From positions 1-64,000 of the forward strand of contig JANEZZ010000729.1 of NCBI GenBank assembly GCA_026122225.1: 64,000 nt of DNA. The letters run 5' to 3'. A model generated the notes under the pieces. It did no database searches and had not been told where the DNA came from. It worked only from the letters and a program-made list of their open reading frames with translations. Both the position numbers and the translations under genes were made by a program. Shown here one piece after another: positions 58,201 to 64,000 of this stretch. The DNA is from Heloderma charlesbogerti. Lineage: Eukaryota; Chordata; Lepidosauria; Squamata; Helodermatidae. The first letter of the stretch is position 1; every line of letters starts with the position of its first letter.

Positions 58201-61200
58201 CTTCCTCACTGCAGTCTCACTGCTTCCTTCAGTGTTATCAAGCGTGCGGCACGCAACGGCCAGTGCAGCTGTGGGGGGAAAGTGATGAGGATCCTGGCCA
58301 CACAGTGCTTCTCAGCACATAATGCTCCTATGGTGTGTAACAGTTTTGTGCACACGAGCACGGCTGCTGTTGTTATCGCTATGTGTTGCTGTTGCTATTC
58401 CACCTTTTGAACTAAAAAAAGGTCCCCAAGGTGCTTGAACACATTTAAAACCCACATTCATATTAAAACAATGAATAAAAGAAAAGTTCAGCAGAACGTA
58501 AGAAGAGCGCTTCCTAAAACTCGGAGAGTCCTGAAGGCCTAAACACCAGGGGCAGCGCAAGACATTTTGTCGCCAGAGGCAGTGATTACGATAGCGCCCT
58601 CCTGCCATTCCATGTACAAAATCCAACCGGGCTGGCAGGTGGATCTTCGATAATGATGATGGACCAGCGTCCTCTGCCACACGTGAAGGCAGCAGGCAAG
58701 CTCAGGGGGTGCAGGGCTGGCTGTGTGGCACACGGATCTCTCCTCCAACACCTATCCACCACCTCCCAGCAACTGCTGCCTGAAGCAGCAGCCTCACTTT
58801 GCCTAATTGTAGACCTGGCCCTGCTGAACACCAACAGGAAGAGCAAAGTGCATTTTGTTTCTGGAGGGAGGGTGACATCTAGTCGCCCTGTAAAATTTCG
58901 TGAATGAGGCAGGATCATGGTGTGATAAATCCTCATCTGGAAACACCCCAAATGTGGGGAAAGCACAGTGTTAGGTTTTGGTTGAGCATCCTGGGACTGT
59001 CAGCTTCATCGGTTGCAAAGTGTTTCTGGCAACCCCACCACCACCACCTGAAGCTAGCTAGGCCTCAGGGGCATTGCTGGTGGTCAGCAAGATGGGTGCT
59101 GCAAGATGGCTGCAGTTCCCTTGTTGCTGCTTCAGAAAGAAGAGAAATTATACAGAATAGAATAAGCAAATGTATGCAGACATACATATAGGCAGCCTGG
59201 CAGGTAAGTGAATGAAGTTCAAAGCTCTCACAAATTATTACTAGCCTGCTGGATTAGTCATTTGTGTTCTAAGAGATGGATGGGGTAGGGGAAGAAGCAC
59301 CTTTAGTAAGTCTTCCTTGGCTGGTCACCTAAAGATAGTTTCAACTCACCCCAGGTGACCAGATAAGTGGCTCTTTGTAAGCTTGCATGATGACACCTGC
59401 AGCTTTAACAATACGATACTCATTGTTGCTGACACAGAAAGCAAAAGAAGAAACCCTACCTCCGCCATTCTGATAGGTCAGGTACGGAAACCGCCACACA
59501 TTGCCCAGACCAACAGCGTAGCCAACCATAGAGAGGAGGTAGTCCGTTTTGCTTGACCAGTTTCCCCGCTCAGAATTCTCATCATCTTTATCTGCAATTT
59601 TCTCAGTAGACAATGTGAATTCCTTTGGGAATGAGAACAGTAGGGGGTGATTCATTCATTCATCAAATCTCACAAAAAACAAAGGTAGTTGTGTTGACTG
59701 AAAAATTCCAACATCCACATAAGAGCCAGTGTGGTGCAGCGGTTAGAGCGCTGGACTGGGACTGGAGAGATCCGGGTTCGAGTCCCCACTCGGCCCCGAC
59801 GCTCCCTGGGTGACTTTGGGCCAGGCACTGATTATTAGCCTAGCCTACCTCACAGGGTTGATGTGAGGATAAAATGGAGAGGAGGGGGACCATGTATGCC
59901 ACCTTGGTTCCTTGCAAGAGGAAAAAAGGTGGGACATAAATGTAATAATAATTACATAAATAAAAACAAACAAAAATACCTTTATTAGGCCAACAAAAAA
60001 GTGTGCAAGTTTTCAAGATCTCCAGGTATCTTCATCAAGCAAGGTGTTATAAAAAAGCAGGTTAGACAGGAATAGAGAAGGGGGGGAAACATGCAGACAA
60101 TGTGACTTCACCATCAAGTCAGTGTTCCCGCTCCACTATTTCCCCAGTATATGCCTGATGAAGAGATCTGGAGATCTTGAAAGCTTGCACATCTTTTGTG
60201 TCATCTTTTGGTTGGCCTAATAATACACTAATATGGATTTTGGAATCATTCATTCATGTATTGACAAAAATATCTGTATCTCAGCATCTTAGGGAGCAAT
60301 CCTATGGCTGCTAGACAGCGGCTAGATGGCCATAGGATATGGTGTTATCCAGGAGCTGTCCTCGGAGCCCGCGGTCTGAGGTCAGTTCCTGGAGAACTGA
60401 CCTCTGCCCACTTCCGCGCTGCCTTGGAGGCAGCACGGAACAGCCCCATCCTCCATGCTCGCAAGAGGAGTGCAGAGTGGCCGAAAAGAGGCGTGGCTGG
60501 AGGTGTTCTGGGGCGGGGAGGGCAGAAATGCCTGTAGGACATGTCGTACAGCAGCCTCCTCCCCCGCTCCGTCCTCCCATGGCTGTCATGGCTGTCTAGC
60601 TGAAAGTACAGGGCAAGAGGAGCACGGAGGGAATGATCCCCTCCGTGCTTCTCCTGTCCTGCTTTGGATAGGCTGCCTCCGAGTTTGGAGGCAGCCGCCT
60701 ATCTGGATAGGATTGCGCCCTTAAAAAGAGATAATCAATAGATATGAAGCAGAAACAGAATTAATGGAACCCAGAGTTTGAGCTCCTCCCTGGGTCAAGG
60801 GCTGGTTTGATGAACAGTAGCAGTAATTTCTGCAGGGGCAGTTCTAGGGCATCTTTGAAAGGCTTGCTTCTGTCGCATGCATTCAGATTATTGTTATGAG
60901 TTGCACTTAATTGCTGCTGCCACAGCATGGTCATGACATCCCTGGGCAACATAAACAAAACACACCTTTTCTATTAAACCTTTGGCTCCTTATTATTTAT
61001 TGATGTATTTATTTTATTTACTGTACTTTTAAATCGCCCAATAACCGAAGTTCTCTGGGTGGTGTACAGTACATTAGAAACATAAAAGACAAGCATTAAA
61101 ACGAAATAAAAACAGCACAGAATAAAACCAAGTTAAAACCAGCAGCAAAGAATAAAACCATTTCAGCACCATAAAACCATATTAAAACCAGCAGCAGAAT

Positions 61201-62002
61201 AAAGGACTAAAAGCACTAAAAACAGTTCTTAAAATGCCTCTGTGGGGAAAAAACGGTTGGTGCCATAAAGACCATAATGTAGGTGCCAGGTGAGCCTCTC
61301 TGGGGAGGCATTCCACCGCCTCTGACAAGTCCCTCTGCTGTGGCCTCATCAGATGGTGGTTCCTATAATCGAGCTTTCCCCAGCCTTCCTTCCTGATGCT
61401 TTGGACTACAAGTCCCAGCATTCCTGGCCATTGGCCATGCTGGCTGGGGCTGATGCGATTCGAAGTCCAAAACATCTGGAGGTCAGCAGGCTGAGGAAGG
61501 CTACCATCGCCTCACTGTAACCAAGCCACAGTAGCGGGGAAAGGAACCCCAGCCCTATTCCGCCCCTGTCTTCTGCTTGCATTTCCCTGCCCTTCCTCTG
61601 CTGTCCCGCCAGTGTTGGATGTTTGCTCTCTCATCATCAGACCCTGATGGAGGACAAGGGAAACTAGGAGAACCCGGTGCAGGACCCCGCCGCAAGGGGC
61701 TCACGGTCTAAGCCCCGACGGGCTCTGGGGGAGGGCGAGAGGCGCTGGTGGCTCTGTGCCCCGTGCTGCCTAGCGGGAGGTGGAGGCGGGCGGGTTTTCC
61801 GCCGGGGCCGGGGCCGGAGCCCCCCCGCCCTTCGGGGTCCCCGCCAGCCCGCGCGAACACCTGCGGCGCCCGCGCGAGACCGGTCCGCGCCGGCGCGGGG
61901 CGCTTCCCTCCCCAGGGCCACCTGCCGCCCGCCCGCCCGCCCGCCGCCCCTCACCTGCTTGTCGCGGCAGCGCAGGAACGTCGGCAGGTTGAGCCAGCCC
62001 AT
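40128..62002 (-). CDS. SLC6A14: SLC6A14: Na+/Cl- dependent neutral and basic amino acid transporter B(0+)
   Basis: Fourteen exons on minus: 62002-61955, 59622-59460, 57766-57635, 54530-54366, 53025-52890, 51056-50924, 49339-49199, 48386-48158, 47213-47088, 46324-46206, 45629-45530, 44503-44394, 42737-42570, 40277-40128. The total is 1920 nt, 639 residues plus stop, against 642 as I recall for human. All introns are GT-AG and all phases agree. It has 12 membrane helices of the LeuT fold; NVWRFPYL at 57-64 is the sodium-site signature of TM1. Extracellular loop 2 has several N-glycosylation sequons. The family imports neutral and cationic amino acids using Na+ and Cl- at the apical membrane of epithelia. 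Near-identical blocks in every exon separate it from the glycine, GABA and monoamine members. No stop, frameshift or missing exon: the gene looks functional. Confidence 0.97.
40480..40500 (+). repeat. (TG)n microsatellite
   Basis: About nine TG units followed by a G run. Confidence 0.8.
40550..40818 (-). mobile_element. CR1 LINE, 3' part, interrupted by a palindromic element
   Basis: CCCTGCTGGATCAGACCAAG, TCTGTTCACACAGTGGCC and TTTAAAGCCATTCAAATTGG match 6930-7180. It resumes after the insert at 41677 (GTCTTGTGGTAGCGAATTCC). Confidence 0.85.
40819..41676 (+). mobile_element. Nested-palindrome hAT-like MITE, copy 5 (858 bp), inside a CR1
   Basis: TAAGGATGG..CATCCCTA, in SLC6A14 intron 13. 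Three GATAGGCTACGT-type palindromes and one CGCAAATGGCGGCACC / GGTGCCGCCATTTGCG hairpin (41123-41160) remain; part of the second central arm is deleted. No clear 8-bp duplication is visible (CTCACAAC versus CGACGTCT). Minus donor CCAG|GTAAGGGA at 40842-40837; the plus donor is lost (GTTAAG near 41555). Confidence 0.85.
41677..41727 (-). mobile_element. CR1 LINE, remainder after interruption
   Basis: GTCTTGTGGTAGCGAATTCC then ATAGTTTGAGTCTGCACTGT continues the CR1 of 40550-40818 (compare 7200-7235). Confidence 0.8.
41728..41753 (-). mobile_element. tRNA-Ala SINE, 3' end part of an interrupted copy
   Basis: AGAAGCTGCCTTGGTCCCTC is the reverse SINE 3' end; it continues after the insert at 42356. 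Confidence 0.8.
41754..42355 (-). mobile_element. Nested-palindrome hAT-like MITE, copy 6 (602 bp), inverted, inside a SINE
   Basis: Left TAGGGATGG, right CCACCCCTA, perfect duplication CCCTCTAG (41746-41753, 42356-42363). Same family as copies 1 and 2 but in reverse and with the central half of the palindrome deleted: only two GATAGGCTACGT palindromes (42020-42057, 42078-42115) remain. Sense donor for SLC6A14 on minus: CGAAG|GTAAGTCC at 41880-41875. Plus donor AAAG|GTAAGG at 42332. Confidence 0.92.
42356..42490 (-). mobile_element. tRNA-Ala SINE, head and body after interruption
   Basis: CCCTCTAGCCCAGTAATGTC, CCTAGCCCTACCTGGAGAGG, TTCTGCATGCAAAGCGGGGG and CTCCCACTGAGCTCTAGCCC complete the SINE begun at 41728. 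Confidence 0.85.
42570..42737 (-). CDS. SLC6A14: SLC6A14 exon 13 (TM12)
   Basis: Acceptor CTCTCCCGAACAG, donor CAG|GTGAGTGT, phase 0 at both ends. Residues 535-590: [10 protein letters not shown] (end of TM11), [18 protein letters not shown] loop, and TM12 [20 protein letters not shown]. Confidence 0.96.
42890..44390. other. SLC6A14 intron 12, no further gene
   Basis: Contains a partial copy of the CAGTGGAGGCTGGTGG MITE at 43571-43665 (AGAGCCACCAGCCTCCACTG). Otherwise nothing recognised. Confidence 0.4.
44394..44503 (-). CDS. SLC6A14: SLC6A14 exon 12 (TM11)
   Basis: Acceptor CCTTTGCACAG, donor CTC|GTGAGTAC. Completes Gly498 and runs to residue 534: [18 protein letters not shown] then [17 protein letters not shown]. 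Confidence 0.96.
44740..44850 (-). mobile_element. tRNA-Ala SINE, diverged copy
   Basis: TTGTTTACTCTGACTGGCAG then CATCTCAGGCGGAGAAGGG and TTGGAGACGCCGCTGGGG resemble the middle of the SINE in reverse. Confidence 0.45.
45226..45361. mobile_element. Fold-back MITE, near-perfect hairpin (TGGGTTGGATCCAGACTTA)
   Basis: The left arm TGGGTTGGATCCAGACTTAA pairs with the right arm TAAGTCTGGATCCAACCCA; GCTTAGAGTAGACCCA and TGGGTCTACTCTAAGC pair inside. Total 136 bp with little loop. Lies in SLC6A14 intron 11. Confidence 0.85.
45530..45629 (-). CDS. SLC6A14: SLC6A14 exon 11 (TM10)
   Basis: Acceptor TCTTTTTGCAG, donor TATG|GTAAATAT, phase 0 to 1. Residues 465-497: [20 protein letters not shown] then [13 protein letters not shown]. 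Confidence 0.96.
45955..45985 (+). repeat. (CA)n microsatellite
   Basis: About 13 CA units in SLC6A14 intron 10. Confidence 0.85.
46206..46324 (-). CDS. SLC6A14: SLC6A14 exon 10 (TM9)
   Basis: Acceptor TTTATTCTGCAG, donor CAG|GTAGGCTT. Completes Glu425 and runs to 464: [18 protein letters not shown] then [20 protein letters not shown]. Confidence 0.96.
46355..46670 (-). mobile_element. LINE 3'-end fragment, minus
   Basis: GTATTTATTTATTTCAAACA, AAAGCTCAGGGCAGCCAGCA and CAATAAGTTAAAATGAATAC resemble a LINE 3' UTR in reverse. Subfamily not certain. Confidence 0.5.
46682..46960 (-). mobile_element. CR1/L2-clade LINE 3' end (family of 13508-14760)
   Basis: ATTTATTAATCGCCCATCTG, GGTCACCCAGCCACTCTGGG and ATGCCTGCCTGAACAGCCAC are the reverse of 14570-14740. 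The end of the RT ORF ([14 protein letters not shown] region) is readable on minus. Confidence 0.85.
47088..47213 (-). CDS. SLC6A14: SLC6A14 exon 9 (TM8)
   Basis: Acceptor CCATTGCAG, donor ATAG|GTAAGTAG, phase 1 to 1. Residues 384-424 after completing Gly383: [20 protein letters not shown] then [20 protein letters not shown]. The Asp-Ser of GLDSQFA is at the Na2 sodium site in this fold. Confidence 0.96.
   Translation of the reverse strand, partial: VSTWHLLPIQRLFPSYQLLLSGPFCSSSCFCSWVLIPSLLP
47405..47960 (-). mobile_element. CR1 LINE, 3' part
   Basis: TCTAGTCCAGCGTTCTGCTC, CCCACAGTGGCCGATGAG, TTTTAAAGCCATCCAAGATA and TGAAGAAGTCCTTCATTTAA follow the order of 6930-7260. Lies in intron 8. Confidence 0.8.
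48158..48386 (-). CDS. SLC6A14: SLC6A14 exon 8 (TM6-TM7)
   Basis: Acceptor CTCTTTTTCAAG, donor TCAG|GTGAGTTG. Residues 307-382: [20 protein letters not shown] (unwound TM6 substrate segment), [16 protein letters not shown], and TM7 [19 protein letters not shown]. The largest exon. Confidence 0.97.
49060..49165. mobile_element. Fold-back MITE (related to CCAGATGTTTT family), diverged
   Basis: GGTGATGGGACTTGTAGTCC and AACACAGCTGGAGGGCACCA then GCTTGGGGAAGAC form the right half of the common hairpin. The left half is decayed. Confidence 0.5.
49199..49339 (-). CDS. SLC6A14: SLC6A14 exon 7 (TM5)
   Basis: Acceptor CTCCTCCCAG, donor GAG|GTGAGCAT, phase 0 to 0. Residues 260-306: [20 protein letters not shown] then [20 protein letters not shown]. 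Confidence 0.96.
49555..49720 (-). mobile_element. tRNA-Ala SINE, minus copy
   Basis: TTGGAGATGCCATGGATAGA then CTTCTGCATGCAAAGCAGGG and GCTCTACCATGGGAG give the reversed head; the 3' body is diverged. Confidence 0.7.
49740..50365. other. SLC6A14 intron 6, no gene recognised
   Basis: No clear coding or repeat signal. Confidence 0.35.
50370..50885 (+). repeat. Unclassified interspersed repeat, interrupted by a CR1 stub
   Basis: GTCCTACTTCACAGAGGACA, then after the CR1 segment (50445-50600), GGGCTGCCCAATCCAAGTCT, GAAGTTGCCCATCC and TTTTTTGGCAATGCATAA follow the order of 240-400 and 3215-3450. Confidence 0.5.
50445..50600 (-). mobile_element. CR1 LINE 3' fragment
   Basis: CCCTGCTGGATCAGGCCTAG, CAGCGTCCTGCTCACACAGT and GTGCAACAGCACCCTCCC match the CR1 3' region. 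Confidence 0.8.
50924..51056 (-). CDS. SLC6A14: SLC6A14 exon 6 (TM4)
   Basis: Acceptor TCTTCTTCCAG, donor AAG|GTAACTTC, phase 2 to 0. Completes Asn215 and continues to 259: [20 protein letters not shown] then [24 protein letters not shown] is an N-glycosylation sequon. Confidence 0.95.
51060..51985. other. SLC6A14 intron 5, no gene recognised
   Basis: No coding or repeat signal beyond short CA/GT-rich words near 51545-51580. Confidence 0.35.
51990..52475 (+). repeat. Interspersed repeat, inverted partner of 32610-33185
   Basis: GTTCATGACCCACTTCCGCA, AGTGGGTTTGTTGCACGG, CCTTGAACAAATCACTCAAG and the end GTCTTGCCCAAGGGCCCTC..GGAGCCGGCACT mirror the other copy. Confidence 0.6.
52600..52800 (-). 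mobile_element. tRNA-Ala SINE, nearly full length, minus
   Basis: GTCAGACCTTGGGTCCATCT, GGCTCTCCAGAGTTTCAGGC, CACCTGGAGATGCCG, CTTCTGCATGCAAAGCCTGT and CAGCCACTGAGCTACAGCCC are in the correct reversed order. Intron 5. Confidence 0.85.
52890..53025 (-). CDS. SLC6A14: SLC6A14 exon 5 (extracellular loop 2)
   Basis: Acceptor CTTTTCTTCCAG, donor TGGAA|GTGAGTAT. Completes Gly170 and continues to two bases of Asn215: [40 protein letters not shown] and EQYW. Four glycosylation sequons (NIT, NYT, NLT, NGS) and two Cys fit the glycosylated loop. Confidence 0.93.
53185..53260. mobile_element. Fold-back MITE half (CCAGATGTTTT family)
   Basis: GCCTTCCTCAACCTGGTGCC, CTCCCGATCTGTTGGACTGC and AGTTCCCATGGGT are the left half only. 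Confidence 0.5.
53400..53535 (-). mobile_element. CR1 LINE 3' fragment
   Basis: GAACATAGGAAGAGCAGTGC, TGGATCAGACCAAAGGCC and GTTCACATAGTGGCCAAACA. Confidence 0.75.
53540..54300. other. SLC6A14 intron 4, no gene recognised
   Basis: Only short ORFs. Confidence 0.35.
54366..54530 (-). CDS. SLC6A14: SLC6A14 exon 4 (TM3)
   Basis: Acceptor TTCCCCCTAG, donor AAAAG|GTGAACC, phase 1 to 1. Completes Gly115 and runs to 169: [20 protein letters not shown] then [20 protein letters not shown] and [14 protein letters not shown]. Confidence 0.96.
55205..55280 (-). mobile_element. CR1 3'-end stub
   Basis: AGAATCATAGAATCATAGAA then GGGTTGGAAGGGGCC. Confidence 0.75.
55285..56695. other. SLC6A14 intron 3, no gene recognised
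   Basis: AT-rich DNA with short ORFs; no repeat recognised with confidence. Confidence 0.35.
56705..57005. mobile_element. Fold-back MITE (CCAGATGTTTT family) split by a second MITE
   Basis: GCGCCCTCCAGATGTTGTGG, GCCCCAGCCAGCATGGCTGA and GTCGTCCAAAACATCTGG form most of the hairpin; the last part GGAGGGCAGCAGGTTGCC follows the inner element at 56971. Confidence 0.8.
56823..56970. mobile_element. Short MITE nested in another MITE
   Basis: CAGTGGAGGCTGGTGGCTCC at left and GGAGCCACCAGCTTCCACTC at right are inverted ends. Interior AACTCTAAAGGAGCTGTCC matches 39140-39160. It sits near the right arm end of the outer hairpin. Confidence 0.85.
57635..57766 (-). CDS. SLC6A14: SLC6A14 exon 3 (TM2)
   Basis: Acceptor CTCTTGGCAG, donor CAAG|GTTGGCCT (GT present, +3 T is weak). 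Completes Gly71 and runs to 114: [20 protein letters not shown] then [20 protein letters not shown] and LLQ. ECSLGQF is strongly conserved in SLC6A14. Confidence 0.96.
57910..58545. other. SLC6A14 intron 2, no gene recognised
   Basis: No coding or repeat signal recognised. Confidence 0.35.
58550..58910 (+). repeat. Interspersed repeat (family of 8700-8965)
   Basis: CAGGGGCAGCGCAAGACATT at left, GGGGGTGCAGGGCTGGCTGT, TCTCTCCTCCAACACC and CCACCTCCCAGCAACTGCTG, then CTCACTTTGCCTAAT. Confidence 0.5.
59460..59622 (-). CDS. SLC6A14: SLC6A14 exon 2 (N-terminal region, TM1)
   Basis: Acceptor TCATTCCCAAAG, donor GGAG|GTAGGGTT, phase 0 to 1. Residues 17-70: acidic [20 protein letters not shown], then [20 protein letters not shown] and [14 protein letters not shown] (TM1, Na+ site). 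Confidence 0.97.
59722..59965 (+). mobile_element. tRNA-derived SINE (GCCAGTGTGGTGTAGTGG family)
   Basis: GAGCCAGTGTGGTGCAGCGG (A box), GGGTTCGAGTCCCCACTC (B box, near perfect), CCTCACAGGGTTGATGTGAG and a tail with TAATAATAATTACATAAATA. The best-preserved promoter of the SINEs here. Confidence 0.9.
59979..60224. mobile_element. Fold-back MITE (CTTTATTAGGCCAACAAAA)
   Basis: ATTAGGCCAACAAAAAAGTG and TGCAAGTTTTCAAGATCTCC pair with GGAGATCTTGAAAGCTTGCA and TTTTGGTTGGCCTAATAA. About 245 bp with a GGGG-containing loop. Confidence 0.8.
60292..60720. mobile_element. PIF/Harbinger-type MITE with TTA duplication
   Basis: Left GGGAGCAATCCTAT and right ATAGGATTGCGCCC are 14-bp inverted ends with one mismatch, flanked by TTA (60289-60291, 60721-60723). 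A 3-bp TWA duplication is the Harbinger signature. The 429-bp interior is GC-rich and without transposase. SLC6A14 intron 1. Confidence 0.85.
61000..61370 (-). mobile_element. CR1/L2-clade LINE 3' end (family of 408-2940)
   Basis: ATCGCCCAATAACCGAAGTT then CTCTGGGTGGTGTACAG is the reversed tail; AAAATGCCTCTGTGGGGAAA and GTAGGTGCCAGGTGAGCCTC match 640-715. Confidence 0.8.
61380..61500. mobile_element. Fold-back MITE (CCAGATGTTTT family)
   Basis: CCTGATGCTTTGGACTACAA, GTCCCAGCATTCCTGGCCAT and GATTCGAAGTCCAAAACATC make the hairpin. Confidence 0.75.
61955..62002 (-). CDS. SLC6A14: SLC6A14 exon 1 (start)
   Basis: ATG at 62002 in the context GGCGACCATGG, a near-ideal Kozak sequence. Encodes [16 protein letters not shown] and ends CAG|GTGAGG at phase 0. 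It aligns with the human start (CPSFFKCREKE) and joins exon 2 in frame. Confidence 0.93.
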
Positions 62003-62049
62003 GGTCGCCGCTCGCGCGCTCTCGGCCGCCTCCTCCCGCCGCGGCAGCC

Positions 62050-62055
62050 TTTATG
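62050..62055 (-). promoter_or_regulatory. SLC6A14: TATA-like element of SLC6A14
   Basis: CATAAA on minus, 48 bp before the ATG, inside CCCCATAAAGG. If used, transcription would start near 62022 and the 5' UTR would be about 20 nt. CpG-island promoters often lack TATA, so use is uncertain. Confidence 0.35.
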
Positions 62056-62404
62056 GGGCGCGCCGGCCGGGCCGGGCCGGGCCGGGCCGGGCCGCCCCCG
62101 CCCCCGCCCCTGCCCTGCCCTGCCCTGCCCTGCCTTGCCCAGCCCGGCCCGGCCCTCCTCTTCCACCTGCCTGGCGGAGCCGAGGGAGGAGGCGCGGCCG
62201 GAGGAGGTGAGCGGCCGCAGCAGCTCCTCTTGGCCCTGGCGCCGGGACCGACGAGCCCGAGGAGGGGAGAAGGGCGGGCGGACCCGCGCCCCCCGCCGCG
62301 CCCCGCCAGCTGCGCCCCGCCAGCTGCGCTGCCTCCCCCGGCCTCCCCCGTCCCGCGGCCTCTTCAGACAGCCCTCCATCCAGCTCCGTAGCCGCGCCAG
62401 GTCT

Positions 62405-63440
62405 CAGGGGCTGGCAGACGCCCTTCCAGCCCCTGCCCCACCACCCTCCTCCACCCCTCCTTTCCTCCACAGCACCTTGAGCCGGCCACGTCCCTTCGCT
62501 CGGCTTTCTCTCGGATTGTTTCCTCTGTCTGTTTCTCTCTACTTTTTCTTCTTCCACATATTCAACTAAAACTCCATCTACGTTGCCTGCACATTCATTT
62601 GACACCTCCCTCCCTTCCTCCCTCTCCCCCCCCCCCGCCCAAATCTGGCTATGCATTCACCTCACCCATCGGTCCATCTATCCTACCAACGTTACCCGAA
62701 GACTTACAGCTGGTATCCCAAACTCAGTGTTTCACAAAGGGTGCAAAGCATGGTTCACTTTCATGGACCAAGAAAAGCCCACACAGAGGCACAGTTTCTC
62801 CATCAGAAGTCAGAAAGAGAATCTACCTGATCCTGTGACAAACAGGCAGCAGGATGGTACGAGGCCATTTAGCCACTTGCACCTTTTCACCTTTCTGTCC
62901 ACTTCCCTCTGCCTGCTGTCCCACCCTCCCTCCGCCTGTTTCTCCATCAGTTCTTCTGCATGTTTCAGTGTTTCTCCATGTGTTGGTCCACCTTCAGCCC
63001 AGATGGATTCTCTCCCTCCTACCCCATCCGTTTCTGTCCATATCTGTCTCCTTAACACGTTTCAGTGAAACGTTTTTGCAAAGTTCAGACCCCCCCCACG
63101 CCCCCCGGCTGTATTCACACAGTATATTTTTTCTGAACAATAACGTATTTCTATTTTGCAAAATGCACATTTCCACTCCAGAGCATTTTTTTTTTTAAAA
63201 AATGCAAACATACTTGTTTCTCTACCTTCTAAAAGTGCCAACCCCCATTCCCTATCCCATCATAGTTTGGAAAGTGTTGCAGTTTATATTTTGGTTTGAA
63301 AATCTTTTAAAATGACACTTTAGAGCAAAAACTCAACAAAATTAGATTGTATTGCCTTCATAAGATGTTTCCAATCTCTTCAGAGTGTAAGAAATTTTAG
63401 TTTGGTTTCAACCCAGACAATTTGAAATTGGGGGGGGGAG
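62405..63440. other. No gene recognised
   Basis: Upstream region of SLC6A14. Pyrimidine-rich on plus (many CTTCC / CTCCC words); no exon seen. Confidence 0.4.
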
Positions 63441-63485
63441 GGAGGGGGAAGAGGGAGAGACAGAGAGAGAGAGAGAGAGAGACAG
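63430..63485 (+). repeat. G-rich / (GA)n simple repeat
   Basis: GGGGGGGGAGGGAGGGGGAA leads into about nine GA units. Confidence 0.85.
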
Positions 63486-63789
63486 TTCCACCCTGCCCTT
63501 CCCACTCATATCCAGAGATTTGCTTCACAATCAGCTGATGTATTTGCTAAGAGAGTTTTCAGGAGGAAAACCCAGAGTTGCCCCATTGTCTGCCTGTACC
63601 CACACACTCTGTGATCTGAATATTCATTCCCTCTGACCAACAACCTCCCCCTGCAAGGTGCTTGTTGTAATGTGTCATCCTTGGAAAGGGAAATGAGAAG
63701 GAGAAATCAAAGTCAGCCTGTCTCCACCCTATGCAATGTAGCTCTCAGGGCAGGTCCAGATACTGCTATTGCTGAAACTGGAAATGGCT

Positions 63790-64000
63790 TGAATCTTGGG
63801 ATTGAGGAATGTAAGAAGATGCTTGCTGGGTCCCTCTGTTCCAGCACACTCTTCCCACAGCGGCCAACCAGGTGCCTCTGGGAAGCCCACAAGCAGGACA
63901 TGAGCGCAAGAGCCCCCTCCTGCTCATGTCCCCCTACAACTGACATTGAGAGGCATCCTACTACCTCTGAGATGAGAGATAATCTATAGCAATCATGAGT
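63790..64000 (-). mobile_element. CR1 LINE 3' part, running off the window
   Basis: CACTCTTCCCACAGCGGCCA, GGAAGCCCACAAGCAGGACA, TGAGCGCAAGAGCCCCCTCC and TACTACCTCTGAGATGAGAG follow the CR1 order of 6980-7110. Confidence 0.75.

Larger units (their letters stand above)
61680..62400 (-). promoter_or_regulatory. SLC6A14: CpG island covering SLC6A14 exon 1 and promoter
   Basis: Dense CpG (for example CGCGCGCTCTCGGCC, GGGGCGCGCCGGCCGG) in otherwise CpG-poor DNA. Contains exon 1. Upstream of the ATG are two short tandem arrays, (GGCCG)n at 62072-62095 and (TGCCC)n at 62110-62135. Confidence 0.85.

Noticed and set aside
40128..62002. SLC6A14 as a pseudogene or retrocopy
   Set aside because: Fourteen exons with intact GT-AG introns, no stop or frameshift, and a normal protein length.
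61664..62656. Long GC-rich ORFs (up to 273 codons) around the SLC6A14 promoter
   Set aside because: Stop codons are rare in a CpG island, so open frames on both strands are expected. Only the 16-codon exon 1 frame is supported by splicing and similarity.

Overview
This window is vertebrate nuclear DNA, most likely from a squamate reptile (lizard or snake). The evidence is a BovB (RTE) LINE with the family's typical protein, several CR1 and CR1/L2-clade LINEs, two tRNA-derived SINE families, many fold-back (MITE-like) DNA transposons, and widely spaced GT-AG exons. The species cannot be named from the sequence. Many lineage names below come from remembered family sequences, not from a search.

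Two protein-coding genes were found, both on the minus strand. (1) SLC6A14, a Na+/Cl- coupled neutral and basic amino acid transporter, is complete. It has 14 exons from 62002 (ATG) to 40128 (stop). Every junction is a GT-AG pair with matching phase, and the spliced frame is 1920 nt, 639 residues. Its first exon lies in a strong CpG island (61680-62400). (2) A FAM162-family (UPF0389) mitochondrial membrane protein gene follows downstream on the same strand, with four coding exons at 33998-33757, 19136-19047, 16046-15938 and 12459-12352. Frame and phase hold throughout (182 codons from the first in-frame ATG). Human FAM162A and FAM162B are, to my knowledge, not neighbours of SLC6A14, so this may be a further paralog or a moved locus.

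The rest is mostly transposons. 0.4-2.9 kb: CR1/L2-clade LINE with a 755-codon open RT frame. 4.98-6.17 kb: BovB. 6.9-7.6 kb: CR1. 10.9-11.2 kb: a complete hAT-type MITE. 12.8-15.0 kb: an old LINE interrupted by a younger one, with a target-site duplication. 21.03-23.21 kb: a 2.18-kb non-autonomous fold-back hAT-like element with a perfect 8-bp duplication. 24.7-30.1, 38.3-38.8 and 40.8-42.4 kb: six members of one unusual family of nested-palindrome elements. They begin TAGGG(A/G)TGG and end CCATCCCTA, and five have a recognisable 8-bp target-site duplication. They carry clusters of a GATAGGCTACGT motif and splice-donor consensus sites pointing outward at both ends. Three lie in FAM162 intron 1, one between the genes, and two in SLC6A14 intron 13. 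Three of them interrupt recognisable SINE or LINE copies, and a fourth sits in an unclassified repeat, so their empty sites can be reconstructed. 60.3-60.7 kb: a PIF/Harbinger-type MITE with a TTA duplication.

I see no autonomous transposase, CRISPR array, functional tRNA or rRNA gene. The most novel signals are the palindromic element family with conserved outward donors and the FAM162-like gene beside SLC6A14.
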